Notes: generated by a model from the sequence alone, not told the origin. A stretch of 40,471 nt of DNA from Solimicrobium sp. (GCA_021155915.1 JAJNBE010000026.1:1-40471), one strand, 5' to 3'. Shown: positions 8,625-18,778, counted from the stretch's first letter. Program-made: numbers and translations.

Positions 8625-11045
8625 ATGACTAACGCTATTATTGGTGAGAGCTTAAACGACACGACTTACGTCATTTCATTGGCAAAGTTAAGAATGCAGG
8701 ACGTGGAATCGGTTGGGGGTAAAAATGCTTCACTAGGCGAAATGATTAGCCAGCTGGCAAATGCTGGTGTAAGGGTGCCTGGCGGTTTTGCCACTACTGC
8801 ACAAGCTTTTCGCGACTTTCTGGCATTTGCACAACCAGGCAGACAGTCTTTAGCAGACCGTATTGCGCACCGTCTAGAAGATTTAGATATCAATGACGTC
8901 CGTTCGTTAGCTAGAGCGGGGGCTGAAATTCGTCAATGGATTATTGAGACGCCATTTCAACCGCGTTTGCTGGACGAAATTACTTATTTTTATCAGCAGC
9001 TTGTAAAAGAGTCGGGGGAAGAAATGTCGTTCGCAGTGCGTTCTTCTGCGACCGCTGAAGATTTGCCTGATGCTTCTTTCGCAGGTCAGCAAGAAACTTT
9101 TTTGAATGTGGTTGGTCTCGAACACATTTTGGATGCAATGAAACACGTTTTTGCTTCCTTATATAATGACCGTGCTATTTCTTATCGCGTACACAAAGGT
9201 TTTATCCATTCTGAAGTCGCCTTGTCTGCAGGTGTACAGCGTATGGTTCGCTCTGATTTGGGCGCAGCTGGCGTAATGTTTACGATGGATACAGAGTCCG
9301 GCTTCAAAGATGTTGTCTTCATTACGTCGAGTTACGGCTTGGGAGAGACGGTAGTGCAGGGCGCGGTGAATCCAGACGAGTTTTATGTCCATAAACCGAT
9401 GTTGGCAATCGATAAATTGTCCGTAATCCGTCGCAATATCGGTTCCAAATTAATAAAAATGGAATTTACTGAAGTGCAGCAAGCGGGGCAGTCAGTTCGG
9501 ACCGTAGATGTACCGGTTGAGCAGCGGAATCGTTATTCCTTAACTGATTCGGAAGTAGTTGAACTTGCTAAATATGCGGTAATTATTGAACAGCATTATG
9601 GCCGCCCGATGGATATTGAGTGGGGTAAAGACGGGCAAGATGGTTGTCTCTATATTCTTCAAGCGCGACCTGAAACGGTGAAATCACAACAAAAAAACAC
9701 CGATATTCAACAGCGTTTTAAGCTCAAACGGCATGGTACCGTGTTGATATCAGGTCGTGCGATTGGTCAAAAAATTGGTGCGGGTCGCGTACGTGTCGTT
9801 AATGACCCTTCTGAAATGGAGTTAGTCCAACCGGGTGATATTTTGGTCGCAGATATGACAGACCCTAATTGGGAGCCGGTCATGAAACGTGCTTCGGCAA
9901 TTGTAACTAACCGGGGCGGAAGAACTTGCCACGCCGCAATTATTGCCCGCGAATTAGGCGTCCCAGCCGTTGTGGGATGCGGACATGCGACGGATATTCT
10001 TAAGAACGACGCTTTGGTGACTGTTTCTTGCGCTGAAGGTGACGAAGGCAATGTTTATGATGGCTTGCTGGAAACAGAGATCACCGAAATAAATAATACT
10101 GTTTTGCCCGACATACCCGTTAAAATTATGATGAATGTGGGTAATCCACAAATGGCATTTGATTTCCAAGGGCTCCCTAATGCGGGAGTAGGACTGGCCC
10201 GTTTGGAATTTATTATTAATAATAATATTGGCGTCCATCCAAAAGCGATTTTGGATTATCCCAATATTGATCCGTCGTTAAAAAAAGCTGTTGAATCGGT
10301 TGCGCGTGGTCATGCGTCTCCTAGAGCATTTTATATTGATAAATTAACGGAAGGAATCGCCACCATTGGTGCCGCTTTTTGGCCAAAGCCTGTCATTGTC
10401 CGGCTCTCTGACTTTAAATCAAATGAGTACAAAAAGTTGATCGGTGGTACCCGTTATGAACCCGACGAAGAAAATCCTATGCTCGGTTTCCGGGGCGCTG
10501 CAAGGTATCTTGCTGATAATTTTGCTGAATGCTTCGAGATGGAATGTACCGCACTAAAACGTGTTCGCGACGATATGGGTTTAACAAACGTAGAAATTAT
10601 GGTGCCATTTGTACGAACATTGGGCCAGGCGGAAAAAGTCGTAGAACTCTTAGCAAAAAATGGTTTGCGCCGGGGTGAAAATGGTTTGCGTTTAATCATG
10701 ATGTGCGAAATTCCATCTAACGCCATTTTGGCTGAGCAATTCCTTGAATACTTTGACGGCTTTTCCATAGGTTCGAATGATTTAACTCAATTAACCTTAG
10801 GGTTAGATCGTGATTCAGGAATGCCGTTGCTTGCTGCAGATTTTGACGAGCGCGACCCTGCTGTATTAGCATTAGTATCACAAGCGATCCGAGCTTGTTT
10901 AAAACAAGGCAAGTATGTCGGTATTTGTGGTCAGGGACCATCGGATCATCCTGACTTTGCGAAATGGTTGATGACAGAAGGTATTGTGTCAATTTCATTG
11001 AATCCGGATACGGTAATTGATACATGGCAATCTCTGGCCGAATAG
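8625..11045 (+). CDS. ppsA: Phosphoenolpyruvate synthase
   Basis: The 806-residue product is PEP synthase, which makes PEP, AMP and Pi from pyruvate, ATP and water for gluconeogenesis from three-carbon substrates. Domains in order: ATP-grasp N-terminal domain ([12 protein letters not shown] near the start; [29 protein letters not shown]), the swivelling phosphohistidine domain with [19 protein letters not shown], where the catalytic histidine is residue 436 and the regulatory threonine is two residues before it, and the PEP/pyruvate-binding TIM barrel with [10 protein letters not shown] and the catalytic cysteine in [11 protein letters not shown] (residue 768). The start at 8625 is chosen because AGAGGT lies about 8 bases upstream; the TTG at 8607 has no such site. 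nfeD follows 13 bases later. Confidence 0.97.
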   Translation: MTNAIIGESLNDTTYVISLAKLRMQDVESVGGKNASLGEMISQLANAGVRVPGGFATTAQAFRDFLAFAQPGRQSLADRIAHRLEDLDINDVRSLARAGAEIRQWIIETPFQPRLLDEITYFYQQLVKESGEEMSFAVRSSATAEDLPDASFAGQQETFLNVVGLEHILDAMKHVFASLYNDRAISYRVHKGFIHSEVALSAGVQRMVRSDLGAAGVMFTMDTESGFKDVVFITSSYGLGETVVQGAVNPDEFYVHKPMLAIDKLSVIRRNIGSKLIKMEFTEVQQAGQSVRTVDVPVEQRNRYSLTDSEVVELAKYAVIIEQHYGRPMDIEWGKDGQDGCLYILQARPETVKSQQKNTDIQQRFKLKRHGTVLISGRAIGQKIGAGRVRVVNDPSEMELVQPGDILVADMTDPNWEPVMKRASAIVTNRGGRTCHAAIIARELGVPAVVGCGHATDILKNDALVTVSCAEGDEGNVYDGLLETEITEINNTVLPDIPVKIMMNVGNPQMAFDFQGLPNAGVGLARLEFIINNNIGVHPKAILDYPNIDPSLKKAVESVARGHASPRAFYIDKLTEGIATIGAAFWPKPVIVRLSDFKSNEYKKLIGGTRYEPDEENPMLGFRGAARYLADNFAECFEMECTALKRVRDDMGLTNVEIMVPFVRTLGQAEKVVELLAKNGLRRGENGLRLIMMCEIPSNAILAEQFLEYFDGFSIGSNDLTQLTLGLDRDSGMPLLAADFDERDPAVLALVSQAIRACLKQGKYVGICGQGPSDHPDFAKWLMTEGIVSISLNPDTVIDTWQSLAE

Positions 11046-11058
11046 AAAAAGGAAAATC

Positions 11059-11502
11059 ATGAGTGAATGGATGAATTGGTTAATTGTTGCTGGAATTATG
11101 GTGGTGCTGGAAATGTTTACCGGGACCTTTTATTTGTTGATGATTGCCGTCGGATTGTTAGCGGCTTCGTTGGTTGCTTTTTTGGGTTTAACGAGTGAGT
11201 ATCAGATAATTACTGCGGCATTGGTGGGCGCGATCGCTACTATTTCTCTGCGTCGTAGCCGGTTTGGAATTACCCATAAAGTAAAGGCCGCTCGTGATCC
11301 AAATGTAAATTTGGATATTGGGCAATCGATTCAAATTAATGAATGGCATAGCAATTCGACAGGAGTTTTTAGCGCGCGCGCGATGCATCGGGGGGCGCTA
11401 TGGGATGTTAAGTACGTCGGGAAGGAAGAGCCGGGAGCGGGTACCTTTAAAATCGTTGAGATTCAGGGTAGCCAATTAGTGGTGGAGCATGTAAAAGGGT
11501 AA
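11059..11502 (+). CDS. NfeD-like membrane protein (short form)
   Basis: The 147-residue protein has two or three hydrophobic segments in its first 75 residues (MNWLIVAGIMVVLEM, FYLLMIAVGLLAASLVAFLG, ITAALVGAIATI), then a short linker and a soluble C-terminal OB-fold domain (about residues 90-147, with VKYVGKEEPGAGTFKIVEIQ). This is the truncated NfeD1b type without the ClpP-like protease domain. Members pair with an SPFH protein and are thought to shape membrane microdomains or membrane-protein quality control. Its partner gene follows at 11563. The start at 11059 has AAAAAGGAAAA just upstream; a longer start at 11017 would overlap ppsA and add non-family residues. It is likely cotranscribed with ppsA or the SPFH gene. 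Confidence 0.88.
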   Translation: MSEWMNWLIVAGIMVVLEMFTGTFYLLMIAVGLLAASLVAFLGLTSEYQIITAALVGAIATISLRRSRFGITHKVKAARDPNVNLDIGQSIQINEWHSNSTGVFSARAMHRGALWDVKYVGKEEPGAGTFKIVEIQGSQLVVEHVKG

Positions 11503-11562
11503 TAGGAAGGTTTCCTCACTCCTGGAGGCGAGGAACTAAATTTAAAAAAATAAAGGAATACT

Positions 11563-12492
11563 ATGGAATTCAATTTTGGAAGCGTCGCTTTTATTTTATT
11601 TGCGATTGCCGTTGTATTTGTAGTCAAAACAATTAACGTCGTTCCACAACAGCATGCCTGGGTGGTTGAGCGGCTCGGTAAATATCACTCGACGTTAGGC
11701 CCGGGTTTAAACATTGTGTTGCCATTTATTGATCGCATTGCTTATAAGCATATACTTAAGGAAATTCCGTTAGACGTTCCTCCTCAAGTTTGCATTACGC
11801 GTGACAATACGCAGTTGTCTGTGGACGGTATTTTATATTTTCAGGTTACTGACGCTATGCGGGCTTCCTACGGCTCGTCTAATTACGTTGCCGCTATTAC
11901 CCAATTGGCGCAAACTACGTTGCGTTCGGTCATTGGTAAAATGGAACTCGATAAAACGTTTGAAGAACGCGATCATATTAATACCAGTATTGTTAATGCT
12001 ATCGATGAGTCCGCTGCCAACTGGGGTGTAAAGGTTTTGCGTTATGAAATTAAAGACTTAACACCACCAAGAGAAATTTTACATGCGATGCAAGCTCAAA
12101 TTACTGCTGAGCGTGAAAAGCGTGCTTTAATCGCGGCGTCAGAAGGTCGTAAGCAAGAGCAAATTAATATTGCAACGGGTGAGCGTGAGGCTTCAATTGC
12201 GAAATCAGAAGGTGAAATGCAGGCATCGATTAATCGTGCGCAAGGTCAGGCTGCAGCGATTCTTTCTATTGCTGAAGCTAGCGCAGAGGCGATACGTAAA
12301 ACCGCGGCTGCAATCCAATCACCTGGCGGCGCCGATGCCGTTAATTTGAAAGTGGCAGAACAATATGTGAACGCATTTGCGCAATTAGCTAAAACAAACA
12401 ATTCTATTATTATTCCAGCAAATATGGCGGATATTGGCGGATTGATCGCAACGGCGATGAACGTGGTGAAGTCACAAATAGTACATAAATAA
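11563..12492 (+). CDS. SPFH/Band 7 stomatin-like protein (QmcA type)
   Basis: The 309-residue protein has one N-terminal membrane anchor (SVAFILFAIAVVFVVKTINV). The SPFH domain follows (about residues 25-190), with VPQQHAWVVERLGKYH, GLNIVLPFIDRIAY, QLSVDGILYFQVTD, TTLRSVIGKMELD and EIKDLTPPREI, all typical of paraslipin/QmcA proteins. An alanine/glutamate-rich coiled coil follows (about 180-265; EREKRALIAASEGRKQEQIN, EGEMQASINRAQGQAAA), which drives oligomerisation. It likely forms large membrane-bound oligomers with the NfeD-like protein encoded upstream. AAAGGAATACT precedes the ATG. A terminator-like hairpin follows about 30 bases after the stop, closing the ppsA-nfeD-SPFH transcription unit. 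Confidence 0.92.
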   Translation: MEFNFGSVAFILFAIAVVFVVKTINVVPQQHAWVVERLGKYHSTLGPGLNIVLPFIDRIAYKHILKEIPLDVPPQVCITRDNTQLSVDGILYFQVTDAMRASYGSSNYVAAITQLAQTTLRSVIGKMELDKTFEERDHINTSIVNAIDESAANWGVKVLRYEIKDLTPPREILHAMQAQITAEREKRALIAASEGRKQEQINIATGEREASIAKSEGEMQASINRAQGQAAAILSIAEASAEAIRKTAAAIQSPGGADAVNLKVAEQYVNAFAQLAKTNNSIIIPANMADIGGLIATAMNVVKSQIVHK

Positions 12493-12520
12493 AAAAATCT
12501 CATCAGTTAAGGACAAGAGG

Positions 12521-12556
12521 CGCGCATTCAATAAACTTGGATGTGCGTTTTTTTTT
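12521..12556 (+). terminator. Rho-independent terminator after SPFH gene
   Basis: CGCGCAT at 12521-12527 can pair with ATGTGCG at 12541-12547 (7 bp including one G-U), with a 13-base loop, followed directly by a run of nine T residues. It lies 29 bases after the stop of the SPFH gene, as expected for the end of that operon. Confidence 0.7.
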
Positions 12557-12907
12557 AGTTCATCGCCTGTTTTTTAAATTTTTTAAACCCAGAATTCCTA
12601 TTAGAACGGAGCCAAGTGTGCTTCTTTTAATTCGTCTGGCAAGATTGAAGTGATGACTAAAGCCACAAAAGTTACACTACTGGATTCCCAACAAGAACAC
12701 TCGGGAATGACGTATCGGCGGTTGTGGGTGGTTTAAGGTGCAGAGAGTGTAAACAATTTTGTCTAAGCGCGATTGCCCTGGTATAGGTATATTCCACAAT
12801 GGAATTGTAGTATTTTTACCTTATCATAAAAGGTTCTGCGATCTAAAATTTATGGCCAAAGTCTCCCTCTTCTACTAATTCGGCAGTCCGCGTGACTGTA
12901 AACTATC
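12557..12907. other. Intergenic, upstream of the pentapeptide-repeat gene
   Basis: No gene is seen. Two imperfect palindromes are present: GGATTCCC...GGGAATGACG around 12683-12713, of the scattered type common in gammaproteobacterial intergenic DNA, and ATTCCACAATGGAAT near 12790. A promoter for the gene at 12908 must lie here, but none stands out. Confidence 0.4.
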
Positions 12908-15900
12908 ATGCTTCGTGCTAATCCTTACTTAGCTTGTCCCGTTCAGCAAACGAACGCCAGCCATGTTAATGCAACTTCGGCCATGAAAGATAAAGTAACC
13001 GCTATCATTTTCAAAGACGTGGTCAACAGTATTATTATCTTAGGCTTTGATAATGTATTTCATCTTTGTCAACAAAAAATTGAAAAAAAAATTTTTTTCG
13101 AAGAATTGCGCCGTTTAGGCGAGGAAAGAAGAATAAATTTAAGTTGGCTTTTTCTAAACAGCGAATGTGTTACTGAAATACAAAATATTGTTGCTGCTTT
13201 AACAAACAGAACACGTGATATTTTGGAGGCGTTTATTCCTGGTGCAGTGAGAAACCGGGAAATTATTCTGTTTTCTTCTGAGCTTGATTCAGCTAATCCT
13301 TACCAAATAATCGCAAGAGCAGGGGCTATTTATTTTCAGACTAAAGATAGGGACGGAATAGTGGAAGAAATTCAGTTGATGTCTTTTGCTCAATACCTTA
13401 GTTATGGGCTACCACAATGGCAGTCAAGAAACCTTAATGGTTCAGATTTGAGCGAGCTGGATTTGCGGGGAGTAATCCTTAGGCATTCAACTTCAAAAGG
13501 TACAAACTTCAGCAGGTCGGACTTAAGTTATTCCAATCTGGACAATTCGCTTTTTGATCACGCGAAATTGTATGGGACCAATCTGACCGGTGCAACCATG
13601 AACAACGTGTCTTTACTTGGTGTAAAAATTGATGACGGCGCTCATTTTGAGAACACGACGATACCACTACCAAATTTTGAAACGGACGAGGCGTTAAGTT
13701 TCATCAACAGAATTAGCAATGAATTCATGAGTGTTAAATTAAGCTTGCTTCATCAGCTCATTGACAAGTTATCAGAAACAACCACAACTGTTCTTATTTC
13801 AGAACGGGATAAAAGTCACTTGCTATTCAGTTTTTTTGATAATGATTTTTATATGCAAGACGCCAAAGTTCGCTCATTTACCACAAAAAATCTGCTTTCC
13901 GCTCCAGTTGCGAATTGGCTAGTGACCTTAATCAATGAAGGAATAGGCAGACTCGACTCTAAAGAAGGTATTGCAGAAATAAAAATTATCACTAAGAGTC
14001 TGAAAAAAAATGTAGAGGATATTTTGGCAGCATTCAAAGTGGGTGCAGATAGGCAAAAGCAAATCATTCTTTTAACCTCAAGTAATTCCACGCGTCCCTA
14101 CCAGCTCTTTGCCAAAGCAGGTGCTATTCACTTGAAATTTGACGGATCAGATAACGTTATTCAACTAATGTCATTTGCTCAGTTTTTAAATCAGCGTTAC
14201 TTGGGTTACTGCGAGTACTACTCCGGATGGGCCCTGGACAAATTAAATTTGAGTAATTTAGATCTGACTGGAGTGGATCTGTTTGAGTCGGATCTAAGAG
14301 ACATCAATTTTGCTAACACAAATCTCACCAAGGCTAATCTGTGCGATACGGCGCTTCAAGGGGCCATCTTGAGCGGCACAATTCTGAGCATGGCGCAAAT
14401 GGAGAACGTATTGCTTCACGGCGTTAAATGGGATAGCTCCACTCTTTTTCATTACACATCAATTAACCTATCTTTTGAGGATGATCCCGAGTTTGATCAA
14501 TTACTAAACCACCTCACTAATGAAGAAGATGGCAGCCATTTAAAGTTGATCGATGGAATTGGTGAGTCCTATTTTACCCCCGAAGGTAAGGTTCTTAAGT
14601 TAGACCTGATGCACCAACTCATTGCGCATCTAGAAAGCTGCAAAATTGAGAGTGAAGATATCCTTGATTCTACATCAGCAATATTGGATATCTTTACGAA
14701 TAACCCGCTCTATATGAACGATCCTGTTATCTTGGCATTCATAAAAAAATACATATTATCGGGCAGAATTACGGAGGGCAATTTCGCTGAGCTAAAGTAC
14801 TCTGGAGAACCAGAACTACGATTACTTTTAAATGTAGTCAATTCAAGTGAACAATCAGCGCAATTCATGTTAGACAACAATGGCTTTTTTATTCAGCTGA
14901 TAATGTTGTGTACTGAGAAGAGCATTAGTGCCGACATACAACAACAGGCGCAGCGATTATATCAAACGTACCTAAGTCTTGCACAACTGAGAGTAGCAAA
15001 GCAACTCATTGACGATGTGTTAACGGGCGATACGCGCTTAATAGATGGTTTGGATAAAGAGGAAAAAACAGGCAAAGATTTACCGGCGGGTCCATGCTTT
15101 GCCTTTTTTGAAAAACGGGCAGTTACCAATCAGCACCGCAACCATTTTATTACCAACCATATTCTAATCGTAGACCGGATCCAATTACGTGCCATGCAGC
15201 GTGTAGATAGCAGCGATGACGACTGCAAATGGGAGGCGATGTGTTATGCGCGAGGCGAAACCCATGAAAATATTCTCATGGTAGCGGCAGAGCAGCAAAA
15301 CCTGCGAGAGATACTCAGCCTGTTTCCCTTATTCACTCACGCCTATGAATTTAAGCTCAACAATGTTAAGTTCACTCAACTCTTAGAGAAAATAAACCTC
15401 AATTACAGGAACGAAAATAACGCCCCCGATCTATTGTGCAAGAATTACACTACCTTGTTTACCCAAGTATTGGCAACCTCTCAATGCACAACCAAATTAT
15501 GTGATACTCAGGATCAAATGACGCTGAACGCCATTTTTAATCCGTTGCTGTCACCTTATCAACTTAATGTTAAAACATACTTGCCAGCAGTGAATATCGT
15601 TTACGCGCACTTTGCTGACCTCATCAATGCCTATAACTTAGGTGTTGCCACTGATTTGACCAAAGCGCAAACACTATTTTGCTTGTCGGCAGTATTTGCA
15701 AGATATTCTTCCTCTTATTTGTTCGGTAAGGAAAGCGACTCACCCCAAGCATTAAGAGCTTATGCAGCAGCGTTGCTGGCGAAAGCATTTGAGCTCGATT
15801 CCAGCGTATTTGGCAATAAAATTAGTTTCACCGACTGCATGCAAAAGCTTCTGGGCGGTAGGGATATGAACGGCAACGCTATTTTTACCTGCAGCGCAGC

Positions 15901-15985
15901 ATTGTCTAGCGAAATGCTCAGGCATGCACAAAAACGGCCCGACTTTAATGTAATTGTTGCCCAAATAAAACCACCTGCGTGGTAA
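12908..15985 (+). CDS. Large protein with duplicated pentapeptide-repeat modules
   Basis: The 1025-residue protein has no signal peptide or membrane segment. Two related modules of about 250-270 residues are visible. Each starts with an alpha/beta-looking segment (DILEAFIPGAVRNREIIL at about 104; DILAAFKVGADRQKQIIL at about 371), continues with an AxAGAI and IQLMSFAQ motif, then right-handed beta-helix pentapeptide repeats (A/S-D/N-L-x-x; about residues 174-252 and 446-520), and ends with a helical segment (LLHQLIDKL near 280; LMHQLIAHL near 570). The preceding helix VTEIQNIVAALTNRTRDIL also recurs as IAEIKIITKSLKKNVEDIL. The C-terminal third, from about 690, is unrecognised. Pentapeptide proteins occur as DNA mimics, toxins' immunity factors and Legionellales effectors; an effector role here is inference. 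No clear ribosome binding site precedes 12908; the ATG at 12983 is an alternative. Confidence 0.85.
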   Translation: MLRANPYLACPVQQTNASHVNATSAMKDKVTAIIFKDVVNSIIILGFDNVFHLCQQKIEKKIFFEELRRLGEERRINLSWLFLNSECVTEIQNIVAALTNRTRDILEAFIPGAVRNREIILFSSELDSANPYQIIARAGAIYFQTKDRDGIVEEIQLMSFAQYLSYGLPQWQSRNLNGSDLSELDLRGVILRHSTSKGTNFSRSDLSYSNLDNSLFDHAKLYGTNLTGATMNNVSLLGVKIDDGAHFENTTIPLPNFETDEALSFINRISNEFMSVKLSLLHQLIDKLSETTTTVLISERDKSHLLFSFFDNDFYMQDAKVRSFTTKNLLSAPVANWLVTLINEGIGRLDSKEGIAEIKIITKSLKKNVEDILAAFKVGADRQKQIILLTSSNSTRPYQLFAKAGAIHLKFDGSDNVIQLMSFAQFLNQRYLGYCEYYSGWALDKLNLSNLDLTGVDLFESDLRDINFANTNLTKANLCDTALQGAILSGTILSMAQMENVLLHGVKWDSSTLFHYTSINLSFEDDPEFDQLLNHLTNEEDGSHLKLIDGIGESYFTPEGKVLKLDLMHQLIAHLESCKIESEDILDSTSAILDIFTNNPLYMNDPVILAFIKKYILSGRITEGNFAELKYSGEPELRLLLNVVNSSEQSAQFMLDNNGFFIQLIMLCTEKSISADIQQQAQRLYQTYLSLAQLRVAKQLIDDVLTGDTRLIDGLDKEEKTGKDLPAGPCFAFFEKRAVTNQHRNHFITNHILIVDRIQLRAMQRVDSSDDDCKWEAMCYARGETHENILMVAAEQQNLREILSLFPLFTHAYEFKLNNVKFTQLLEKINLNYRNENNAPDLLCKNYTTLFTQVLATSQCTTKLCDTQDQMTLNAIFNPLLSPYQLNVKTYLPAVNIVYAHFADLINAYNLGVATDLTKAQTLFCLSAVFARYSSSYLFGKESDSPQALRAYAAALLAKAFELDSSVFGNKISFTDCMQKLLGGRDMNGNAIFTCSAALSSEMLRHAQKRPDFNVIVAQIKPPAW

Positions 15986-16490
15986 TTTTCGAACAAGCAA
16001 AAACAATACTTGCGTAGAGCAGGGGGGCAGTTAAATCGGCATAGCATGATGTTATCCTGACACAGAGGGCGTCGGTCAGCGTCAACCCGCAAAAATGCAT
16101 GAAATCGATGCGTACCATTAACGCTTGTTTCAGCTATTGGTCAGATAAACAGTGCCACTGACTAAGTAAGATCGCTTTGGACATTAACAACGCATCAAAC
16201 GGCTCTAGCCTTTCAACCCTCGATTTCTCCGCTGGAACAGCCCCTTAGCTCTGGACGAGGTGTTTCCCAATCTATCAGCGCACATCCCTTCATCAACGTT
16301 CCGTCTTTCCTTACCCGTTAGGCAATTTCTATAGATCTAAAACTCATTTGCATTCGTCCATCTCGCTTTTTTTACATAACGTATTATCTAAGAACTAGAA
16401 GCGGTTGTGTGAGGTCTTAGCGGAAGACTAAACAGGTGCGGTCAACGCAACGATGTTGCGGATACACCCTGTGAGAATATTTGTGCTCCC
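15986..16490. other. Non-coding stretch before foldback element
   Basis: No gene is supported. Open frames on the minus strand near 15752-16092 are mostly antisense to the end of the pentapeptide gene. A small hairpin, CGCAACGATGTTGCG, lies near 16447. Nothing else is recognised. Confidence 0.45.
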
Positions 16491-16500
16491 CTATCTAAGG
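16491..16500. repeat. 10-bp target duplication, left
   Basis: CTATCTAAGG directly precedes the foldback element and is repeated exactly at 17002-17011 on its other side, as expected for a target-site duplication made on insertion. Confidence 0.75.
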
Positions 16501-17001
16501 CTAATCGTTACCCAAAATTTTTAGAGGGAATCTTCAACTCCTCCTCCCCAAGTGCTTTTGTTAGGGATCCAGGGACTTTCTTTATATACTTTGCTACGCC
16601 TACTACCTGTTTGCAAGTAGCTTCGCCGATGGCGATGTAATGGTTCTTATTCCTATAGAAATGACAAAGCTAGGGGAAAGAGTCCATTCGTAATGTTAAT
16701 TTTTTTACCGAAACAATTCTAGCGGGGGAGTTAGTTAACGTACTATTCGATCCTCGCCTCCGCGCTCATCGTTAATCACAAGTTTTTTTCCGGACAATTT
16801 AAGTCTAACATCTTAAGTCACGCCGCTGCTGGATATTCTAATCCGAGAACCACCATCGTTCTAAGCTTGACAGAAACCACTACCGAGAAAGGTAGCGTAA
16901 TAGAAATGTTTAAAGCAAGTCCCTGGATCCCCAATAAAAGCACTTGGGGAGGACGATTTGAAAATTTTCCTCTGCGATAGAAACTTATGGGTAACGATTA
17001 G
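16501..17001. mobile_element. 501-bp foldback (MITE-like) element
   Basis: The outer 13 bases are perfect inverted repeats: CTAATCGTTACCC at 16501-16513 and GGGTAACGATTAG at 16989-17001. The similarity continues inward for at least 90 bases per arm, with an exact 18-base block (TCCTCCCCAAGTGCTTTT at 16542-16559, its complement at 16936-16953) and a 15-base block GGGATCCAGGGACTT. Weaker similarity reaches about 150-200 bases, so most of the element can fold on itself. Each arm carries a small hairpin at the same relative place with different stem bases (CTACT/AGTAG and CTACC/GGTAG). It has no transposase or convincing gene. It is flanked by 10-base direct repeats. A 10-base duplication fits several transposase families, so no family is assigned. 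Confidence 0.8.
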
Positions 17002-17011
17002 CTATCTAAGG
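17002..17011. repeat. 10-bp target duplication, right
   Basis: CTATCTAAGG directly follows the foldback element and is identical to 16491-16500. Confidence 0.75.
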
Positions 17012-17046
17012 AGAGGGCGAATAGTTAATCCATTTTCTTTTATTAA

Positions 17047-18576
17047 TTATTGGATCGTGCATTCGGTTGTTCGATCTTTCTCACTAAATAGCTGCTGTGC
17101 CTTATCCACGATCTGCTCCCTTGAAAGTATTCTAAGATCTTCCTGGGTCAGAAGTTTTTGTTCGATAGCCCAATGAACTTCGTTACTACTGAAAATTGTT
17201 ATCTTTCCTGGAGTGAAATTGATAAGTTCTCCGATACTAACGCGATTTTCCTTGACCAATTTCGAAATTTGCTCGCCCAAATCACTCAAAAACAGAGTAC
17301 GTAGAATGTCAGGACGGGCACTTAAAATGAGTTGGGCTGTCTGCATATCATCCCATGCGCAATAGTAATCCCATTCGTACTTGAAATAGGTGGCCACACC
17401 AGTTTTCTTGGTTAGTTTGTTAGTATATTCTCCGTGCTTTTGCTCTATCTCCTGTAAGAGGTCTTTCATAACAAGAAATTGTTTTGCTAGGTCCGTTATA
17501 GAGCCTTTTCCATTTCTCGTCCCCTTCTTCAAATGATAGAAGGACAAAGCACTTTTAACCCATCTCAACTGTAAAACACGGGCGTCTGTGACAGACTGAC
17601 TTTTTACCCACTGAACTATTTCAGGCACCTGACGTTCACCATAAAAATTATTGGTGAATTCAATAAGAGAGAGGGCGAGTTCAACTTGAATCCGCCGTAA
17701 TGCAAAAATTTCCTGTTTGGTAATATTATTGTCAACTAAAGATGTCAAAAAAGATGAGCTTTTCAGTAAAATTATAGTATGAACAGGAAATTTAATGGCT
17801 TCGCTTATCGTCGGAAAATTTTTATTCATGCCCATCACTGGGTTTACACAAGATAAAGCAGTAAGGGTATTGCAGTTGAAGTCTAAAAATGCTTGCTTTG
17901 CGATTTGATTGTTCCCCAGAGCCTTTTGTACACATTCCAGTTTAAGGCTTTCTCTTGCAGATTCGGGTAAAAGTTTCGCTTCTTCTATGGTAAGCCATTT
18001 AACAAAAATGCATTCTTGAACCACCTTTGATTGCAAATTGTTTTTGTGATCCTGCGTTAGAAGAGGGCCTTTCAGTTCAGTTTGAATTACTCTAAGTAAA
18101 TTTTGTTTGTTTGATAAAATTTCGGTGTCTGTTAATTCTCCGTTTGCTATTTTCTGTTTCATTAGATGGCTATCCAGTCCCAAATGTTTCAGTCGTTGTA
18201 GTCCCGGTCTATCACAGAGCAGATATTTGGCTTTTCTTAACTCTTCATATTTATCAAATATTTGAAGTATAGTGAAAAGCTTAATTGTTTGGACGGCTTC
18301 ATTTTTAGTCATCACTAGCGTTTCTAGTTCCTTTTTGTAACCGGGTTTTAATCCCAGGATGGGGAACAGAGCGCGCAGAGAGCGGTTCGCTGAGGATAAA
18401 TTAAAGCTATCATAAATAGATAATGAGCTGTTTATCTGATCATGTATCTCTATAGGACACTCATCCAGGTAATTTATTTTTGGGGCGTTAGGATCCATCT
18501 GCTTTTCACTCTTATTCTCTTTATTTGAAAGAGGTAAATCCACAATAACTTCCTGTTTGATTGCTTTGAATTCCAT
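17047..18576 (-). CDS. F-box-like domain protein, putative effector
   Basis: The 509-residue soluble protein is mostly predicted helical. Residues 37-75 fit the eukaryotic F-box pattern (L-P-x-E-[IL]-x-x-x-I-x-x-x-L-x-x-x-D-x-x-x-L-S-x-x-x-R-x-[LW]-R): CPIEIHDQINSSLSIYDSF followed by NLSSANRSLRALF. In Legionella and Coxiella, F-box effectors are delivered to host cells and recruit host SKP1-cullin ubiquitin ligase (family knowledge); that role here is inferred from the motif alone. The rest has no recognised domain; short motifs such as LTQEDLRILSREQI and LTDTEILSNKQNL suggest weak internal repetition. The start at 18576 is chosen because AAAGGA lies 5-6 bases upstream; an in-frame ATG at 18630 would add 18 residues. 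The gene is followed by the 501-bp foldback element. Nothing looks truncated. Confidence 0.72.
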   Translation of the reverse strand: MEFKAIKQEVIVDLPLSNKENKSEKQMDPNAPKINYLDECPIEIHDQINSSLSIYDSFNLSSANRSLRALFPILGLKPGYKKELETLVMTKNEAVQTIKLFTILQIFDKYEELRKAKYLLCDRPGLQRLKHLGLDSHLMKQKIANGELTDTEILSNKQNLLRVIQTELKGPLLTQDHKNNLQSKVVQECIFVKWLTIEEAKLLPESARESLKLECVQKALGNNQIAKQAFLDFNCNTLTALSCVNPVMGMNKNFPTISEAIKFPVHTIILLKSSSFLTSLVDNNITKQEIFALRRIQVELALSLIEFTNNFYGERQVPEIVQWVKSQSVTDARVLQLRWVKSALSFYHLKKGTRNGKGSITDLAKQFLVMKDLLQEIEQKHGEYTNKLTKKTGVATYFKYEWDYYCAWDDMQTAQLILSARPDILRTLFLSDLGEQISKLVKENRVSIGELINFTPGKITIFSSNEVHWAIEQKLLTQEDLRILSREQIVDKAQQLFSEKDRTTECTIQ

Positions 18577-18778
18577 AAAAATCCTTTTTGATTGAAAATG
18601 TTCGTAAGTGGTTTTTATTACGCTAGCCATTTATCAGCTTTGCAAATAATAAGGTAAGCTTAACCACTTCTTTCTGTTTTTTCTATACGAGTTAATACGT
18701 AGTTAGCAGCGCAATTAATAAATTTTCCCTATGAGCGAATAAAATAATCCTAAATTCCTCTGTTGGACGGGCTCAAGT

